Shown: positions 7,409 through 16,272, counted from the first letter of the stretch. The stretch: DNA of 18,317 nt from Bacillus sp. (in: firmicutes) (GCA_003457145.1 DMSR01000037.1:1384-19700), one strand, 5' to 3'. Notes: generated from the letters alone by a model not told the origin. Made by a program: numbers and translations.

Positions 7409-7981
7409 CTATTCTTGCGTATTTTGGCGAAATTTAAGCAAAAGTTCTACTTCAGTTTTCCCTTTGTTAAGACGACGGGCAATATTCTCAATTGATAAGC
7501 CCTGTTTTTCCAGCTGTATTACTTGATCGATCATGCTTAATTGCTGAAATCGTATGAGATCCTGATCAATCTGATTTGGAGGTGTATTGCTTGGAATTAC
7601 AGATCCTGGTTCACCATCCAAGGTATTGATTGGATCGCTGTTTTGCTTATACGCCTTCCTGGCAGCATGGTAGGTAATTCCTGTACCGACTCTGGGAGAA
7701 GCAACAGTTCTACCTTCTGTTTCATGTTTCTCGGGCGGCTCTTCCTCACTGGCCTGTGCTTCCTTCCGTCTCTGTGTCTTACGCATTTTATCAATGAATT
7801 GATCATGTTCTTCTTTTAATTCAAGTAAATAGGCGGAAAAAATTTCTTCAATTTCGCCGATGATTTTCCCTTGTTTCTTCTCTGCTTCGACAAGGCGGTT
7901 TTGTCTTAAATATAAAAGGATGATTGCGAAGATAGCCGCTGCGTTGAGTATGAGGCTTAGAAGTAGTAGAAAAGTGGTCAT
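7409..7981 (-). CDS. swrB: SwrB-like membrane-anchored swarming/flagellar activator
   Basis: This is the last gene of the fla/che operon. In B. subtilis SwrB (YlxL) promotes flagellar basal-body maturation and, through it, SigD activity and swarming. The 190-residue product has one N-terminal membrane segment (about residues 3-24) and then a charged coiled-coil-like stretch (about 30-75). A low-complexity linker follows. The C-terminal module has the sequence IDQVIQLEKQGLSIENIARR followed by LNKGKTEVELLLKFRQ, a helix-turn-helix-like motif that I recognise from SwrB. The middle differs from B. subtilis and the protein is somewhat longer (B. subtilis 167). The ATG at 7979-7981 has an AGGGGG site 8 bases upstream. 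Identification rests on position, topology and the C-terminal motif. Confidence 0.8.
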   Translation of the reverse strand: MTTFLLLLSLILNAAAIFAIILLYLRQNRLVEAEKKQGKIIGEIEEIFSAYLLELKEEHDQFIDKMRKTQRRKEAQASEEEPPEKHETEGRTVASPRVGTGITYHAARKAYKQNSDPINTLDGEPGSVIPSNTPPNQIDQDLIRFQQLSMIDQVIQLEKQGLSIENIARRLNKGKTEVELLLKFRQNTQE

Positions 7982-7992
7982 AAAACATCCCC

Positions 7993-8313
7993 CTATCCGC
8001 TGTAATCAATCCTTTTTCCCTTATATGGGTGGTGGGGATGATTTAGTTTCGAATTCTTTTTCTGCTTGGTTTCCTTATTTTTGTTTTCGTTTTCATGATG
8101 GCTTGAACCGCTGCCATCCTTATTTAACCGGGCTTCGGACTTTTGTTCATTCTTAATGACGGTCTTGCGTTTTAATTCATCTTCCTTTGTCACACGTTGT
8201 GCCGCCTGGTCCTGAAGATGCTGCCCCCGCTGCTGAAGTTGTTCCTGGATCTTGCCGGCCTCATGTGTCCTCGGAAGCGCAATCTGCATTTCGATTGCCT
8301 TGAGGCTCATCAT
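7993..8313 (-). CDS. Small hydrophilic protein of unknown function between fapA and swrB
   Basis: I do not recognise a named family for this 106-residue product. It has no membrane segment or signal peptide. The N-terminal third (MSLKAIEMQIALPRTHEAGK, then IQEQLQQRGQHLQDQ) looks like an ordered, amphipathic helix. The middle is rich in K, E, N and H and probably disordered, and the C-terminus is a short basic HPYKGKRIDYSG tail. The ribosome binding site AAGGAAG overlaps the fapA stop codon, and two adjacent ATGs (8311-8313 and 8308-8310) are possible starts. The stop is 11 bases before swrB. Tight packing inside the operon supports a real gene with a flagellar role, but no function can be stated. 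Confidence 0.8.
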   Translation of the reverse strand: MMSLKAIEMQIALPRTHEAGKIQEQLQQRGQHLQDQAAQRVTKEDELKRKTVIKNEQKSEARLNKDGSGSSHHENENKNKETKQKKNSKLNHPHHPYKGKRIDYSG

Positions 8314-8322
8314 GTCACTTCC

Positions 8323-9687
8323 TTAAACGTTTACTTTACCTTCAAAAGGACGAATCCTGACTTCACTATTTTCGAGATTGAATACTACCCTTTGGTAATT
8401 TTGGTTCGTCATTAATGCATACTTCCCAAAGAATACCTTTGCATTTGGAAATACCTTCTCATACACGAACAATGAAGAATAGCTTCTGTCTGTTTTCTCC
8501 GCTTGCAGCAGTGTCAGTTCCTCTCTTAGTTCCATTAGCTGGTTTTCCATGTTCATCCTTGTAGCTCGCTGTTTATGGATTAATTGTTGTTGTTCTGCTG
8601 ACAACTTCCCTGAATGCTTTCCGATTTCAACCAACTTCAATTCAATTTCAGAGAGTTTATTTATATTTTCTTTGACCATATCAATTGATTTGATTGTCTC
8701 AGATTCCATTTTCTCAAGCAGAGGGTCCCACCCTACTGCAAGTTCGGTTTTCGTGAAGAGTTCATTGCCTAAACCTTTTACATGAATATTTCTTCCAGCA
8801 GTAAGAGTGCCGCCAATGATCGTGCCTGTTTTGCAGTCGATCTCTCCGCCGGCGGTAACCTTGCTATGGAGGATGGACGACTTCACATATATATTCTGGT
8901 CTGCCTTAACAATAGCCTGGTTTAGATAATTCGCCTGAACATTACCACCTGCGGTTATGCTCCCTTTTAGGCCTCCAGTAATTCCTCCCTCAACGATTAT
9001 GTTTCCCTTAGCATGGAGATTAGCGGCTTCTACCAGGCCGGAAACCCAGATATCTCCTCCTGCTTTCAGTTCATAACCACTTGGGACATTGCCTTTTATC
9101 GTAATGTTTCCAACAAAATCGATATTGCCCGTTTTCAAATCCAAATCCCCTTTGACTTCAAAAACCGGATTTACCGAAATGGATTTATCAGTAATGCTCA
9201 CCTGTCCATCAGTGATTGCAAAATACTGACCTGACTTGTATAGAACGTTATTGCCTGTTTTAATCTTGATTGGGCGCCCATCCCTGGCCGTAATCGGTTT
9301 GCCTGTAACATCCATACCAGGAGTCCCCTTAACAGCAGGTATAATTGTAGCAAGAAGCTGTCCCTGTTTTACAGAAGGTATTTGCATTACAAAGCGGAAG
9401 TTGAATTTTCCTCTGTCATTTAGACTTAAGTCTTTAATTTCACTTTGTAAATAAGCATCAATCCCATCAATCTTTTGGTTCCCTGCTGCAATCTCAACAG
9501 GGTAATCAACTGAATCGGGATCTTTTGCTATTTGTTCCAAAACATCCATTTTAATACCAAAAATCACCTTCTCTGTTTTCAAGAGATCGAGTAGATCGTC
9601 GACAGAACAGGAAGCTTCATCACCTTGAGAGGAAATCAGCATTTCGGCTGTGAGCCGATTCTTCGTTAGCGTAACTTCAAACTCCAT
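8323..9687 (-). CDS. fapA: FapA/DUF342 family polymer-forming protein
   Basis: The product (454 residues) belongs to the DUF342 family, called FapA (flagellar assembly protein A) after a Vibrio homologue; the biochemical role in Firmicutes is unknown. An N-terminal region of about 160 residues precedes a glycine-rich repeat region (about 160-310). There, motifs such as GNITIKGNV, AGGDIWVSG, KGNIIVEGG, AGGNVQANY and AGGEIDCKT recur at 15-20 residue spacing, as expected for a right-handed beta-helix. A coiled-coil segment (about 325-395) and a beta-rich C-terminus follow. The frame has a GTG at 9699, but it abuts its own AAGGGG; the ATG at 9685-9687 has GGTGGAG 6 bases upstream and is preferred. 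It starts 25 bases after the sigD stop. Confidence 0.85.
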   Translation of the reverse strand: MEFEVTLTKNRLTAEMLISSQGDEASCSVDDLLDLLKTEKVIFGIKMDVLEQIAKDPDSVDYPVEIAAGNQKIDGIDAYLQSEIKDLSLNDRGKFNFRFVMQIPSVKQGQLLATIIPAVKGTPGMDVTGKPITARDGRPIKIKTGNNVLYKSGQYFAITDGQVSITDKSISVNPVFEVKGDLDLKTGNIDFVGNITIKGNVPSGYELKAGGDIWVSGLVEAANLHAKGNIIVEGGITGGLKGSITAGGNVQANYLNQAIVKADQNIYVKSSILHSKVTAGGEIDCKTGTIIGGTLTAGRNIHVKGLGNELFTKTELAVGWDPLLEKMESETIKSIDMVKENINKLSEIELKLVEIGKHSGKLSAEQQQLIHKQRATRMNMENQLMELREELTLLQAEKTDRSYSSLFVYEKVFPNAKVFFGKYALMTNQNYQRVVFNLENSEVRIRPFEGKVNV

Positions 9688-9712
9688 TTCCGTCTCCACC
9701 CCTTATCTTCAA

Positions 9713-10474
9713 TTACACCTTTTCAAGCCACTTTCTTAATTTAAAAATTGCTTTAGAGTGAATTTGAGAAATTCTTGATGTAGATAGATTCATGACCAGC
9801 CCAATTTCTGTCAGCGTAAGCTCTTCTTTATAAAATAAACTCAGGACTAGCTGCTCTTTATCATTCAATTGCGAAACCATTCCCGCAACTTCCTCAAGTA
9901 ATTCGGCCTTAATGACTTTTTCTTCGGGAATTTCGGATTTCTCATCCTTAATGGCAAACGATTGATTATCACGGTCATCATTATCATTTGGGTGTTCGTC
10001 GATCGATAGAACATTGGCAAAAAAATGTTCATTGATTGTAGAAGCAATATCATCTTCATCCATATTCAATTCCTGGGCAATTTCTTCGATTGTGGCATTC
10101 CTCATGAAACGCTGCTCTAGACGTTCAATCGCTGCATCAATTTTTTTTGCTTTTTCCCTAGTACTCCTCGGAAGCCAATCCTCTTTTCTTAAACCGTCTA
10201 AAATGGCTCCTCGAATCCGAAATGAAGAATATGTATCAAATTTCAAATCCCGTTTTGGATCGAATTTCTCAAGCGCATCATACAAGCCAATCATGCCAAG
10301 ACTTTTCAAATCATCTCTTGAGACGCTTTTTGGAAGGCTTACTGATATTCTTTGCACATGGTAGGATACAAGTGGCATATATTTCTTAATCAGTAAATTA
10401 CCTGCATCCGGATCACGGGACTGTACCCATTTATCCCATGTTAATAGATCTTCCGAAGTGGATCCCTTCACCAT
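9713..10474 (-). CDS. sigD: Flagellar RNA polymerase sigma factor SigD (FliA/sigma-28 family)
   Basis: This sigma factor directs RNA polymerase to late flagellar, chemotaxis and autolysin genes, and is held back by FlgM until the hook is complete. Region 2 is seen in DDLKSLGMIGLYDALEKFDP and KFDTYSSFRIRGAILDGLR, region 3 in the segment from RSTREKAKKI to ATIEEIAQELNM, and region 4 in LVLSLFYKEELTLTEIGLVM plus STSRISQIHSKAIFKLRKWL. The frame opens at 10495, but the ATG at 10472-10474 has GAGGAGG 6 bases upstream and gives 253 residues (B. subtilis has 254). It lies near the end of the long operon, where B. subtilis expression is sensitive to distance from the operon start. A 95-base gap separates it from cheD, with no convincing promoter. 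Confidence 0.96.
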   Translation of the reverse strand: MVKGSTSEDLLTWDKWVQSRDPDAGNLLIKKYMPLVSYHVQRISVSLPKSVSRDDLKSLGMIGLYDALEKFDPKRDLKFDTYSSFRIRGAILDGLRKEDWLPRSTREKAKKIDAAIERLEQRFMRNATIEEIAQELNMDEDDIASTINEHFFANVLSIDEHPNDNDDRDNQSFAIKDEKSEIPEEKVIKAELLEEVAGMVSQLNDKEQLVLSLFYKEELTLTEIGLVMNLSTSRISQIHSKAIFKLRKWLEKV

Positions 10475-10569
10475 TGTAATCCTCCTCACGCGCACTACGC
10501 TTTTTCTTTGATGTAACCTACTCGCTTAGATTATTATTATCAGTATTCATTTAGTAACGTTCATTTAAA

Positions 10570-11067
10570 TTAGAGTTCACTATTTCCTTTATTCACTGTC
10601 CTTATCTGCATCAAACCCGTTTTAGGATTGAATTCAATCGTTCTGCCGCTACTCCCTCCAACATCCTGGCCTGCAATTGGAATACGAAGCCCTTTCAATT
10701 CAGATACAATCGAATCAACATTTCGAGGTCCGATCCTCATCATGTCATTGCTTGCGGTAAATTGAAACATTTGTGCACCGCCAGCAAGCTTGGCTTTTAT
10801 CCGAGAGTATTGTGCACCTTGGGTTAATAAAACAGCAAGAAGCTCTTTTACTGCTGTATCCGCGTATTTTGCCTTATTAATAGGTCCAGATCGAGCCAAG
10901 GAAGAATCCGGCAGCATAACATGTGCCATTCCTGCAAGCTCTCTGGCCAGGTCGTACAGAACCACACCAACACATGAGCCAAGACCGGTTGTCCTGATCA
11001 GGTCTGGTGATTTAACAATGTTCATATCAGCAATTCCGACTTTAATGATTTCTGCGGTTTTAAGCAT
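10570..11067 (-). CDS. cheD: Chemoreceptor glutamine deamidase CheD
   Basis: CheD deamidates glutamines in chemoreceptors to make methylation sites. In Bacillus it also binds CheC and stimulates it as part of adaptation. The catalytic pattern is present: Thr26, Cys32 in GLGSCVGVVLYD and His49 in GMAHVMLP. The 17-residue Cys-His spacing is the same as in Thermotoga CheD. AKLAGGAQMF and GPRNVDSI follow. A TTG at 11070 is in frame, but the ATG at 11065-11067 is preferred, giving 165 residues (B. subtilis 166). It overlaps the end of cheC by 8 bases, so the two partners are translationally coupled. Confidence 0.95.
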   Translation of the reverse strand: MLKTAEIIKVGIADMNIVKSPDLIRTTGLGSCVGVVLYDLARELAGMAHVMLPDSSLARSGPINKAKYADTAVKELLAVLLTQGAQYSRIKAKLAGGAQMFQFTASNDMMRIGPRNVDSIVSELKGLRIPIAGQDVGGSSGRTIEFNPKTGLMQIRTVNKGNSEL

Positions 11068-11701
11068 CAACCCTTACTCCCAATGCTTTAAAAATAATAT
11101 TGAAGGAATCGGGGTCCGGGAGAAGAAAGAAATGTCCTTTTACACTTTCAGGCAACTGGGCATCTTCTTCATTCAATGCTGTATCGATGACAATTGCAAA
11201 ATCACTGACTTGTGACAGTTCCAGCAACCCGAAACTGATAACTGCTCCAGCCATATCAATACTCAAAGCAGGTACAGAAGGATACATTGACAACCTAGTG
11301 AAATCTGATAGGGATGACAGGTATGAACCTGATAGAATATTCCCCAATTCCTGCAATGCCGACATGGCTAAATCATTTACTGGCTGTTCTGTGAATGTGA
11401 ATGACTGGTCTCCAATTAATTGACTGATGAATTTTTCAGCTTGCTGGATTGGGAGGATAAAAAACATTCTCCCAGGGGCGTCACCCTCAATTCTCAGAAA
11501 CACGCTTGCCACAACACTTTCAGCGCCCCCCGCCATTTCCATCATTTCATCGAAGGAAACAACCCGTACACTAGGGACTTTCATATCAATCTTTTTATTT
11601 AATAAAGTGGATAGAGCCGTAGCAGCATGCCCTGCCCCTATATTGCCCACCTCTTTCAAAATATCAAGGTGAACGTCCGAAATGCTTTTTAGAAAAGTCA
11701 T
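11060..11701 (-). CDS. cheC: CheY-P phosphatase CheC
   Basis: CheC hydrolyses phospho-CheY and exchanges with CheD in the Bacillus adaptation system. Two copies of the CheC/FliY active-site motif are seen: one in DILKEVGNIGAGHAATALS with Glu17 and Asn20, and one in MSALQELGNILSGSYLSSLS with Glu118 and Asn121. Both sites are intact. At 213 residues it is the usual size (B. subtilis 209). The ATG at 11699-11701 has AAGGGG 6 bases upstream. It follows cheW by 16 bases and overlaps cheD. Confidence 0.95.
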   Translation of the reverse strand: MTFLKSISDVHLDILKEVGNIGAGHAATALSTLLNKKIDMKVPSVRVVSFDEMMEMAGGAESVVASVFLRIEGDAPGRMFFILPIQQAEKFISQLIGDQSFTFTEQPVNDLAMSALQELGNILSGSYLSSLSDFTRLSMYPSVPALSIDMAGAVISFGLLELSQVSDFAIVIDTALNEEDAQLPESVKGHFFLLPDPDSFNIIFKALGVRVDA

Positions 11702-11717
11702 ATTTTACCCCTTCAGC

Positions 11718-12173
11718 TTATAAGGCTTTCAACTCATCTGAATCAAGAATATTTACAAGGTCAATTAAAATTAATAACCTTTTTTCTATTTTTGCTACTC
11801 CATTAATGAATCCCGCTGTTGAGACACCTACTATTTCCGGCGCTGGTTCAACTTGGCTGGTTGGAATATCGATAACGTCATTGGCACCATCGACAATCAA
11901 GCCTACCTCTTTATCCTCAACTGAAACTATAATCACCCTTGTGCTATCCGTATAGGGTTGGGCCTCCAAACCAAAACGAACCCGCAAATCAAGGAGAGGT
12001 GTAACCAGGCCTCGAAGGTTCATTACACCTTTAACAAACGGATAAGTATGGGGAACCCTTGTTATATGCATGATTTTTTCGATTGATTTTACTTGGCCTA
12101 CAGGGACTGCATATTCTTTTTCATTTAATTGAAAGACGATGACTTTCAGGTCGGAAACCAGCATTCCTGTCAT
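11718..12173 (-). CDS. cheW: Chemotaxis coupling protein CheW
   Basis: CheW links CheA to the chemoreceptors in the polar array and consists of one SH3-like domain. IVFQLNEKEYAVPVGQVKSI at the N-terminus, ITRVPHTYPFVKGVMNLRG and TPLLDLRVRFGL are typical, as is GLIVDGANDVIDI. An in-frame GTG at 12182 overlaps the ribosome binding site. The ATG at 12171-12173, 8 bases after AGGAG, is the likelier start and gives 151 residues (B. subtilis 156). It lies 58 bases after cheA in the order cheA-cheW-cheC-cheD. Confidence 0.94.
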   Translation of the reverse strand: MTGMLVSDLKVIVFQLNEKEYAVPVGQVKSIEKIMHITRVPHTYPFVKGVMNLRGLVTPLLDLRVRFGLEAQPYTDSTRVIIVSVEDKEVGLIVDGANDVIDIPTSQVEPAPEIVGVSTAGFINGVAKIEKRLLILIDLVNILDSDELKAL

Positions 12174-12231
12174 TTTGCTCACTCCTATTTTATCATCCTG
12201 TACTATACCTCTAATGGGTAACAGTCAGCAC

Positions 12232-14274
12232 CTATTTTATTAATGCATTGCAATCGACAATCAAAGCAACCTGGCCATCTCCAAGTATCGTTGCCCCTGA
12301 TATTGCAAAGACATTCGTTAAATAGTTTCCTAATGACTTCAGAACTACCTCCTGTTGTCCAATAAATGAATCCACAATCAATCCAGCCATTTTATCTCCT
12401 TTTCGGACAATGATCACTGAATGGAATTGCTCCTCAACCGCTTCAGAAGGAACTTCGAATATATCCTTAAGAAACAACAATGGTACAACCTTGCCCCTGA
12501 AGTCTATGACTTTTTGATTATGGGCATTCATAATATCTGTATCTTTTATAATTGCAGTTTCGATGATGGAGGAAAGAGGTATTGCGAATTTTTCTCTCTG
12601 AATTTCCACAAGCATGACTGAAATGATCGATAATGTTAGTGGAAGCTGGATAGAGAAAATACTTCCTGCATTCTCAGTCGAATCAATGGATATCTTACCG
12701 CCTAAAGATTCAATTGTATTTTTAACAACATCAAGTCCTACACCACGGCCTGAAATATCAGATATTTTCTCTGCAGTTGAGAAACCGGAAGAAAGGATTA
12801 ACTCAAACACTTGCTTATCAGTTAAACCGGAAGCTGATTGTTCAGTGACAATACCTTTACTGATTGCTTTCTTCAATACTTTCTGCCTGCTGATCCCTGC
12901 GCCATCATCTTGGATTTCAATGAACACATGGTTGCCGCTGTGGTATGCCCGGAGGACAACTGTGCCTTCTTCGCTCTTTCCTTTCGCCCTTCGTTCTTCA
13001 GGAGATTCAATTCCATGGTCAACTGAATTACGCAATAAATGGACAAGCGGATCCCCGATTTCATCAATGACTGTCCGGTCTAGCTCAGTATCTGCGCCGT
13101 TAATTTCAAGGTTGATCTTTTTATTAAGATCTCTTGCCAGCTGGCGGACCATTCTTGGGAATCTATTAAACACTGTTTCTACCTGAACCATCCGCATATT
13201 TAAAATTATATTTTGAAGGTCTCCAGAAATCCTCGACATCCGCTCTACAGTCTCGGTAAGTTCGGTGTTTTCAAGTTCTTTAGATATCTGTTCCAGCCTT
13301 CCGCGATCGATCACAAGTTCTTCAAACAAGTTCATTAATATATCCAGACGCTCGATATTGACACGAATCGTTTTGCTGCTGGTTTGCTTCGTATTGTTTT
13401 TCTTAACCTCTGCTGGCAACGCCTCAACTTCAAAGGATTGGCTCTCCATTAAATCCATCACTTTATCCTCAAGTTGAACCTCTTTCGTTTCACCCTTACT
13501 CGCCATTCGCTGTAAGTCATCAAAGGCAAGCGAACGCACATCAGTCTTAACCACTTCAGAAACCTTCATGACTTTCCCTTTAATCTCATCAATACCTTCT
13601 TTGGAGACTATGGTGACAGAAAACTCCTGATCGAATTGTTCTTCTTCCAATTGATCTACTGAAGGAGTTGTTTTGATTACTTCGCCAATCTGCTCAAGTA
13701 CTTCAAATACCATATAAACCCTTGCAGCTTTTAAAAGACAGTCTTCACGTAAGGCAATGGAAATTTCAAAAACACCAAATCCTTGTTCCTTTGATTGCTT
13801 TAAAACGGTTAGCTCAAATTCATCATAATTCGATAGTAAGGGAGCTTCCACAGCAGCTGTTGCGGCAACTTCAACCTCTGCTGCTACAGTAGATTCTCCT
13901 TTTTCAATCAGTATCAATTTTTTGACTGCCTCGGTAACATCCCTCTTCCCATCACCGCCACCAGCGATCGACTGAACCATATCTTCCAGATGGTCAACAG
14001 CCAGGAAAATGACATCCAGAATCTCCGGAGACGTTTTTAACCGGCTGTTTCGAATGGCATCTAGAACATTTTCCATCTGGTGCGTCAAACTTGCCAGGTC
14101 TTCATATCCCATTGTTGCTGACATTCCTTTTAGTGTGTGTGCCGACCTGAAAATTTCATTAATGATCGACAAATCTTCGGGATTCTTTTCAAGTTCCAAC
14201 AAGTGTTGGTTACAGGCCTGCAAATGTTCTTTACTTTCTTCAATAAAGACTTCAAGATATTGGTTTAATTCCAT
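12232..14274 (-). CDS. cheA: Chemotaxis histidine kinase CheA
   Basis: CheA phosphorylates itself in response to receptors and passes the phosphate to CheY and CheB. The N-terminal Hpt domain P1 carries the phosphorylated His46 in FRSAHTLKGMSATMGY. A divergent CheY/CheB-docking P2 region lies at about 150-245 and the P3 dimerisation helices at about 300-365. The P4 ATPase domain shows the N box (HLLRNSVDHGIE, about 412-423), G1 (DDGAGI) and the F/G2 boxes (FSTAEKISDISGRGVGLDVV). The C-terminal P5 CheW-like domain begins near residue 545. Length is 680 residues (B. subtilis 672). The ATG at 14272-14274 is preferred over the TTG at 14280; a GGAGG lies 10 bases upstream. Confidence 0.97.
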   Translation of the reverse strand: MELNQYLEVFIEESKEHLQACNQHLLELEKNPEDLSIINEIFRSAHTLKGMSATMGYEDLASLTHQMENVLDAIRNSRLKTSPEILDVIFLAVDHLEDMVQSIAGGGDGKRDVTEAVKKLILIEKGESTVAAEVEVAATAAVEAPLLSNYDEFELTVLKQSKEQGFGVFEISIALREDCLLKAARVYMVFEVLEQIGEVIKTTPSVDQLEEEQFDQEFSVTIVSKEGIDEIKGKVMKVSEVVKTDVRSLAFDDLQRMASKGETKEVQLEDKVMDLMESQSFEVEALPAEVKKNNTKQTSSKTIRVNIERLDILMNLFEELVIDRGRLEQISKELENTELTETVERMSRISGDLQNIILNMRMVQVETVFNRFPRMVRQLARDLNKKINLEINGADTELDRTVIDEIGDPLVHLLRNSVDHGIESPEERRAKGKSEEGTVVLRAYHSGNHVFIEIQDDGAGISRQKVLKKAISKGIVTEQSASGLTDKQVFELILSSGFSTAEKISDISGRGVGLDVVKNTIESLGGKISIDSTENAGSIFSIQLPLTLSIISVMLVEIQREKFAIPLSSIIETAIIKDTDIMNAHNQKVIDFRGKVVPLLFLKDIFEVPSEAVEEQFHSVIIVRKGDKMAGLIVDSFIGQQEVVLKSLGNYLTNVFAISGATILGDGQVALIVDCNALIK

Positions 14275-14293
14275 GTGCAATGCACCTCCGGCC

Positions 14294-15397
14294 TTAAATA
14301 TACTTCATGATTGAATCTGCTATATTCTCCACATTCATTACTTCGTCAACCATATTTGTTGCAATGGCGGACTTTGGCATTCCGAAAACTATTGATGTTT
14401 CTTGCGACTCCGCAATAGCTCTGACATATCCGTTTTTTTTCATTTCTATAAGCCCTTTGGTCCCGTCTGTTCCCATCCCTGTCATAAGCACCGCCACTTT
14501 TGTGAAATTCTTAATCCTGCCCATTGACTCAAACAGAACGTCAACTGACGGGCGATGACCATTTCGTGGAGCCGACTGACTAAGACTGATGGCCAGGCTT
14601 GTCCCAACGCTCTTCACCTCAAGGTGCCATCCGCCAGGGGCTATGTATGCGATCCCCTTTTGAATCAGCTCGCCATCTTCCGCTTCTTTGACGGTAATTT
14701 CGCTTAATGAATCAAGACGGTTTGCAAGGGATTTCGTAAACCCTGCAGGCATATGCTGAACGACCAGAATCGGAGCGTCAAACTCCTTTGGCAATAACGG
14801 TAAAACCTGTTGTAGAGCTCTTGGACCCCCAGTCGAGGTTCCAATACAAACGATATTCTTCGAATTGGCCTCTCGCTGGTTTCCTGAAAAGAAACGCTTG
14901 TTGGGCAGTTTTTTTTCGGTGGTTATTGTTCGATCCCTGTCATTTTCAAGCGGAACAATCCTTTTGTGTTCATTGGTTGCGCCGAGCTTTGACAAATTGG
15001 CTTTGCTAGCTGAAAGAACCTTTTCAATTAACTCTAACTTAACTTTATGCAGATCGACTGAAATGGCACCAGAAGGCTTTGCTACGAAATCGACTGCCCC
15101 AGCCTGGATTGCCTGAAGAGTTGTATCCGCCCCCTCTTTGGTGGTACTCGACAACATCACTACAGGAATGGGCTGTTCTTTCATAATCCGCTTCAATACT
15201 TCTAGTCCATTTAAGACTGGCATCTCAACATCTAGAGTAATGACATCCGGCTTAAGGGACTTCCATTTTTTTAGCGCATCCTCACCGTTCCGAGCCGTTC
15301 CGATTACCTCTATCGCTGAATGCTCTGACAGGAAGTCGCTGACGAGCTTCCTCATGAAAGCTGAATCGTCTACGACCAGGGCTTTTATTTTCGCCAT
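14294..15397 (-). CDS. cheB: Chemotaxis response regulator protein-glutamate methylesterase CheB
   Basis: CheB removes methyl groups from chemoreceptors when phosphorylated by CheA. The N-terminal receiver domain has the acidic pair Asp10-Asp11, the phosphorylated Asp56 in VITLDVEMP and Lys107 in VAKPSG. After a linker (about 130-178) comes the esterase domain with the catalytic Ser188 in GTSTGGPRAL, His215 in VQHMP and Asp311 in MTGMGTDGT. It has 367 residues (B. subtilis 357). A GTG at 15406 overlaps the flhG stop by one base. The ATG at 15395-15397 is better placed behind the AAAGGTAGTGAT stretch, so I chose it. Confidence 0.96.
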   Translation of the reverse strand: MAKIKALVVDDSAFMRKLVSDFLSEHSAIEVIGTARNGEDALKKWKSLKPDVITLDVEMPVLNGLEVLKRIMKEQPIPVVMLSSTTKEGADTTLQAIQAGAVDFVAKPSGAISVDLHKVKLELIEKVLSASKANLSKLGATNEHKRIVPLENDRDRTITTEKKLPNKRFFSGNQREANSKNIVCIGTSTGGPRALQQVLPLLPKEFDAPILVVQHMPAGFTKSLANRLDSLSEITVKEAEDGELIQKGIAYIAPGGWHLEVKSVGTSLAISLSQSAPRNGHRPSVDVLFESMGRIKNFTKVAVLMTGMGTDGTKGLIEMKKNGYVRAIAESQETSIVFGMPKSAIATNMVDEVMNVENIADSIMKYI

Positions 15398-15405
15398 TTC
15401 GATCA

Positions 15406-16272
15406 CTACCTTTCGAAAAGGAATTGCCTAAACCTGGATGTAAAACTTCTATTCTCTCTCTTTTCGGCCCCATAAGTGATTTTGTTTATGTATTTATCAA
15501 CAATTGCTGCCATTCCCTTTGAAACTTGTGACCTTTCATTGTACATGACAAACGGAATCTGCCGCTTTACCGCCTCTTTGACACTCCTGTCATCAGGAAG
15601 GATTCCTAGTTTGATAGGTGACCTGCCAAGAAATTTGCCTAAGACGTCTTCAAGCCTGGACATTGTTTCATTGCCCTCTTTTACCGAGCCTGCCCGGTTC
15701 ACAACTAAATAGAAAGGCAGGGACGAATCAGCCTTGTGGATATGCTTCATGGTTGCATAGGCATCCATTAACGATGTAGGCTCTGTTGTAGTAATCACAA
15801 AGATTTCACTGACGGATAACAGGATTGAAAGGGTTTCCTCACTCAATCCTGCTCCCATATCAAAAACAATATAATCATATTTTTTCAGTAATTCCCCAAG
15901 ACTGAATATAAATTGATGTACAGCATGCTGATCCATCCTGATTAATTGACTTAAGCCTGTACCGCCAGAAATATATTCAACACCCTCTGGCCCCTGGAAA
16001 ATAACCTCTTCAATCGAAGATTTACCTGACAGATAATCGGCTATCGAATAAGGAGATGTCCTCCCCATGAGGATCTCGATATTGCCCATCCCGATGTCGA
16101 GGTCAAATAGCAGGATCCTGTGCCCCTTCCTCGCTAAGGAAATGGAGAAGTTCAACGAGAAATTAGATTTTCCAACCCCGCCTTTTCCACTTACAACTGC
16201 AATGGTTTTCGCTTCGTTTTCAAAATTGTTCTGTTTAAGCCTGTTTCTTAGCTTTTCTGCTTGGTCATTCAT
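15406..16272 (-). CDS. flhG: MinD-like ATPase FlhG (YlxH)
   Basis: FlhG sets flagellar number and position with FlhF and also binds switch-complex proteins. The N-terminal helix has the DQAEKLR motif (residues 3-9), by which FlhG stimulates the FlhF GTPase. A deviant Walker A GKGGVGKS (29-36) and the DLDIGMGN motif (Asp57, Asp59) mark the MinD/ParA fold, and FDMGAG is the later Walker B. The C-terminal tail (SFTSRFRQFLFER) looks like the amphipathic membrane-targeting helix. The ATG at 16270-16272, 9 bases behind GGAG, overlaps the end of flhF by 8 bases. Length is 288 residues (B. subtilis 298). Confidence 0.95.
   Translation of the reverse strand: MNDQAEKLRNRLKQNNFENEAKTIAVVSGKGGVGKSNFSLNFSISLARKGHRILLFDLDIGMGNIEILMGRTSPYSIADYLSGKSSIEEVIFQGPEGVEYISGGTGLSQLIRMDQHAVHQFIFSLGELLKKYDYIVFDMGAGLSEETLSILLSVSEIFVITTTEPTSLMDAYATMKHIHKADSSLPFYLVVNRAGSVKEGNETMSRLEDVLGKFLGRSPIKLGILPDDRSVKEAVKRQIPFVMYNERSQVSKGMAAIVDKYINKITYGAEKRENRSFTSRFRQFLFER

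Noticed and set aside
10496..10569. Possible SigD- or SigA-type promoter directly upstream of sigD
   Set aside because: A CTGATAAT like a SigD -10 box is present, but no TAAA lies 15 bases upstream and no SigA pair at proper spacing is found.
12614..13186. 190-residue open frame on the plus strand
   Set aside because: It lies wholly inside cheA on the opposite strand, has no ribosome binding site or recognisable motif, and its Ser/Leu-rich composition is typical of a reverse-strand shadow.
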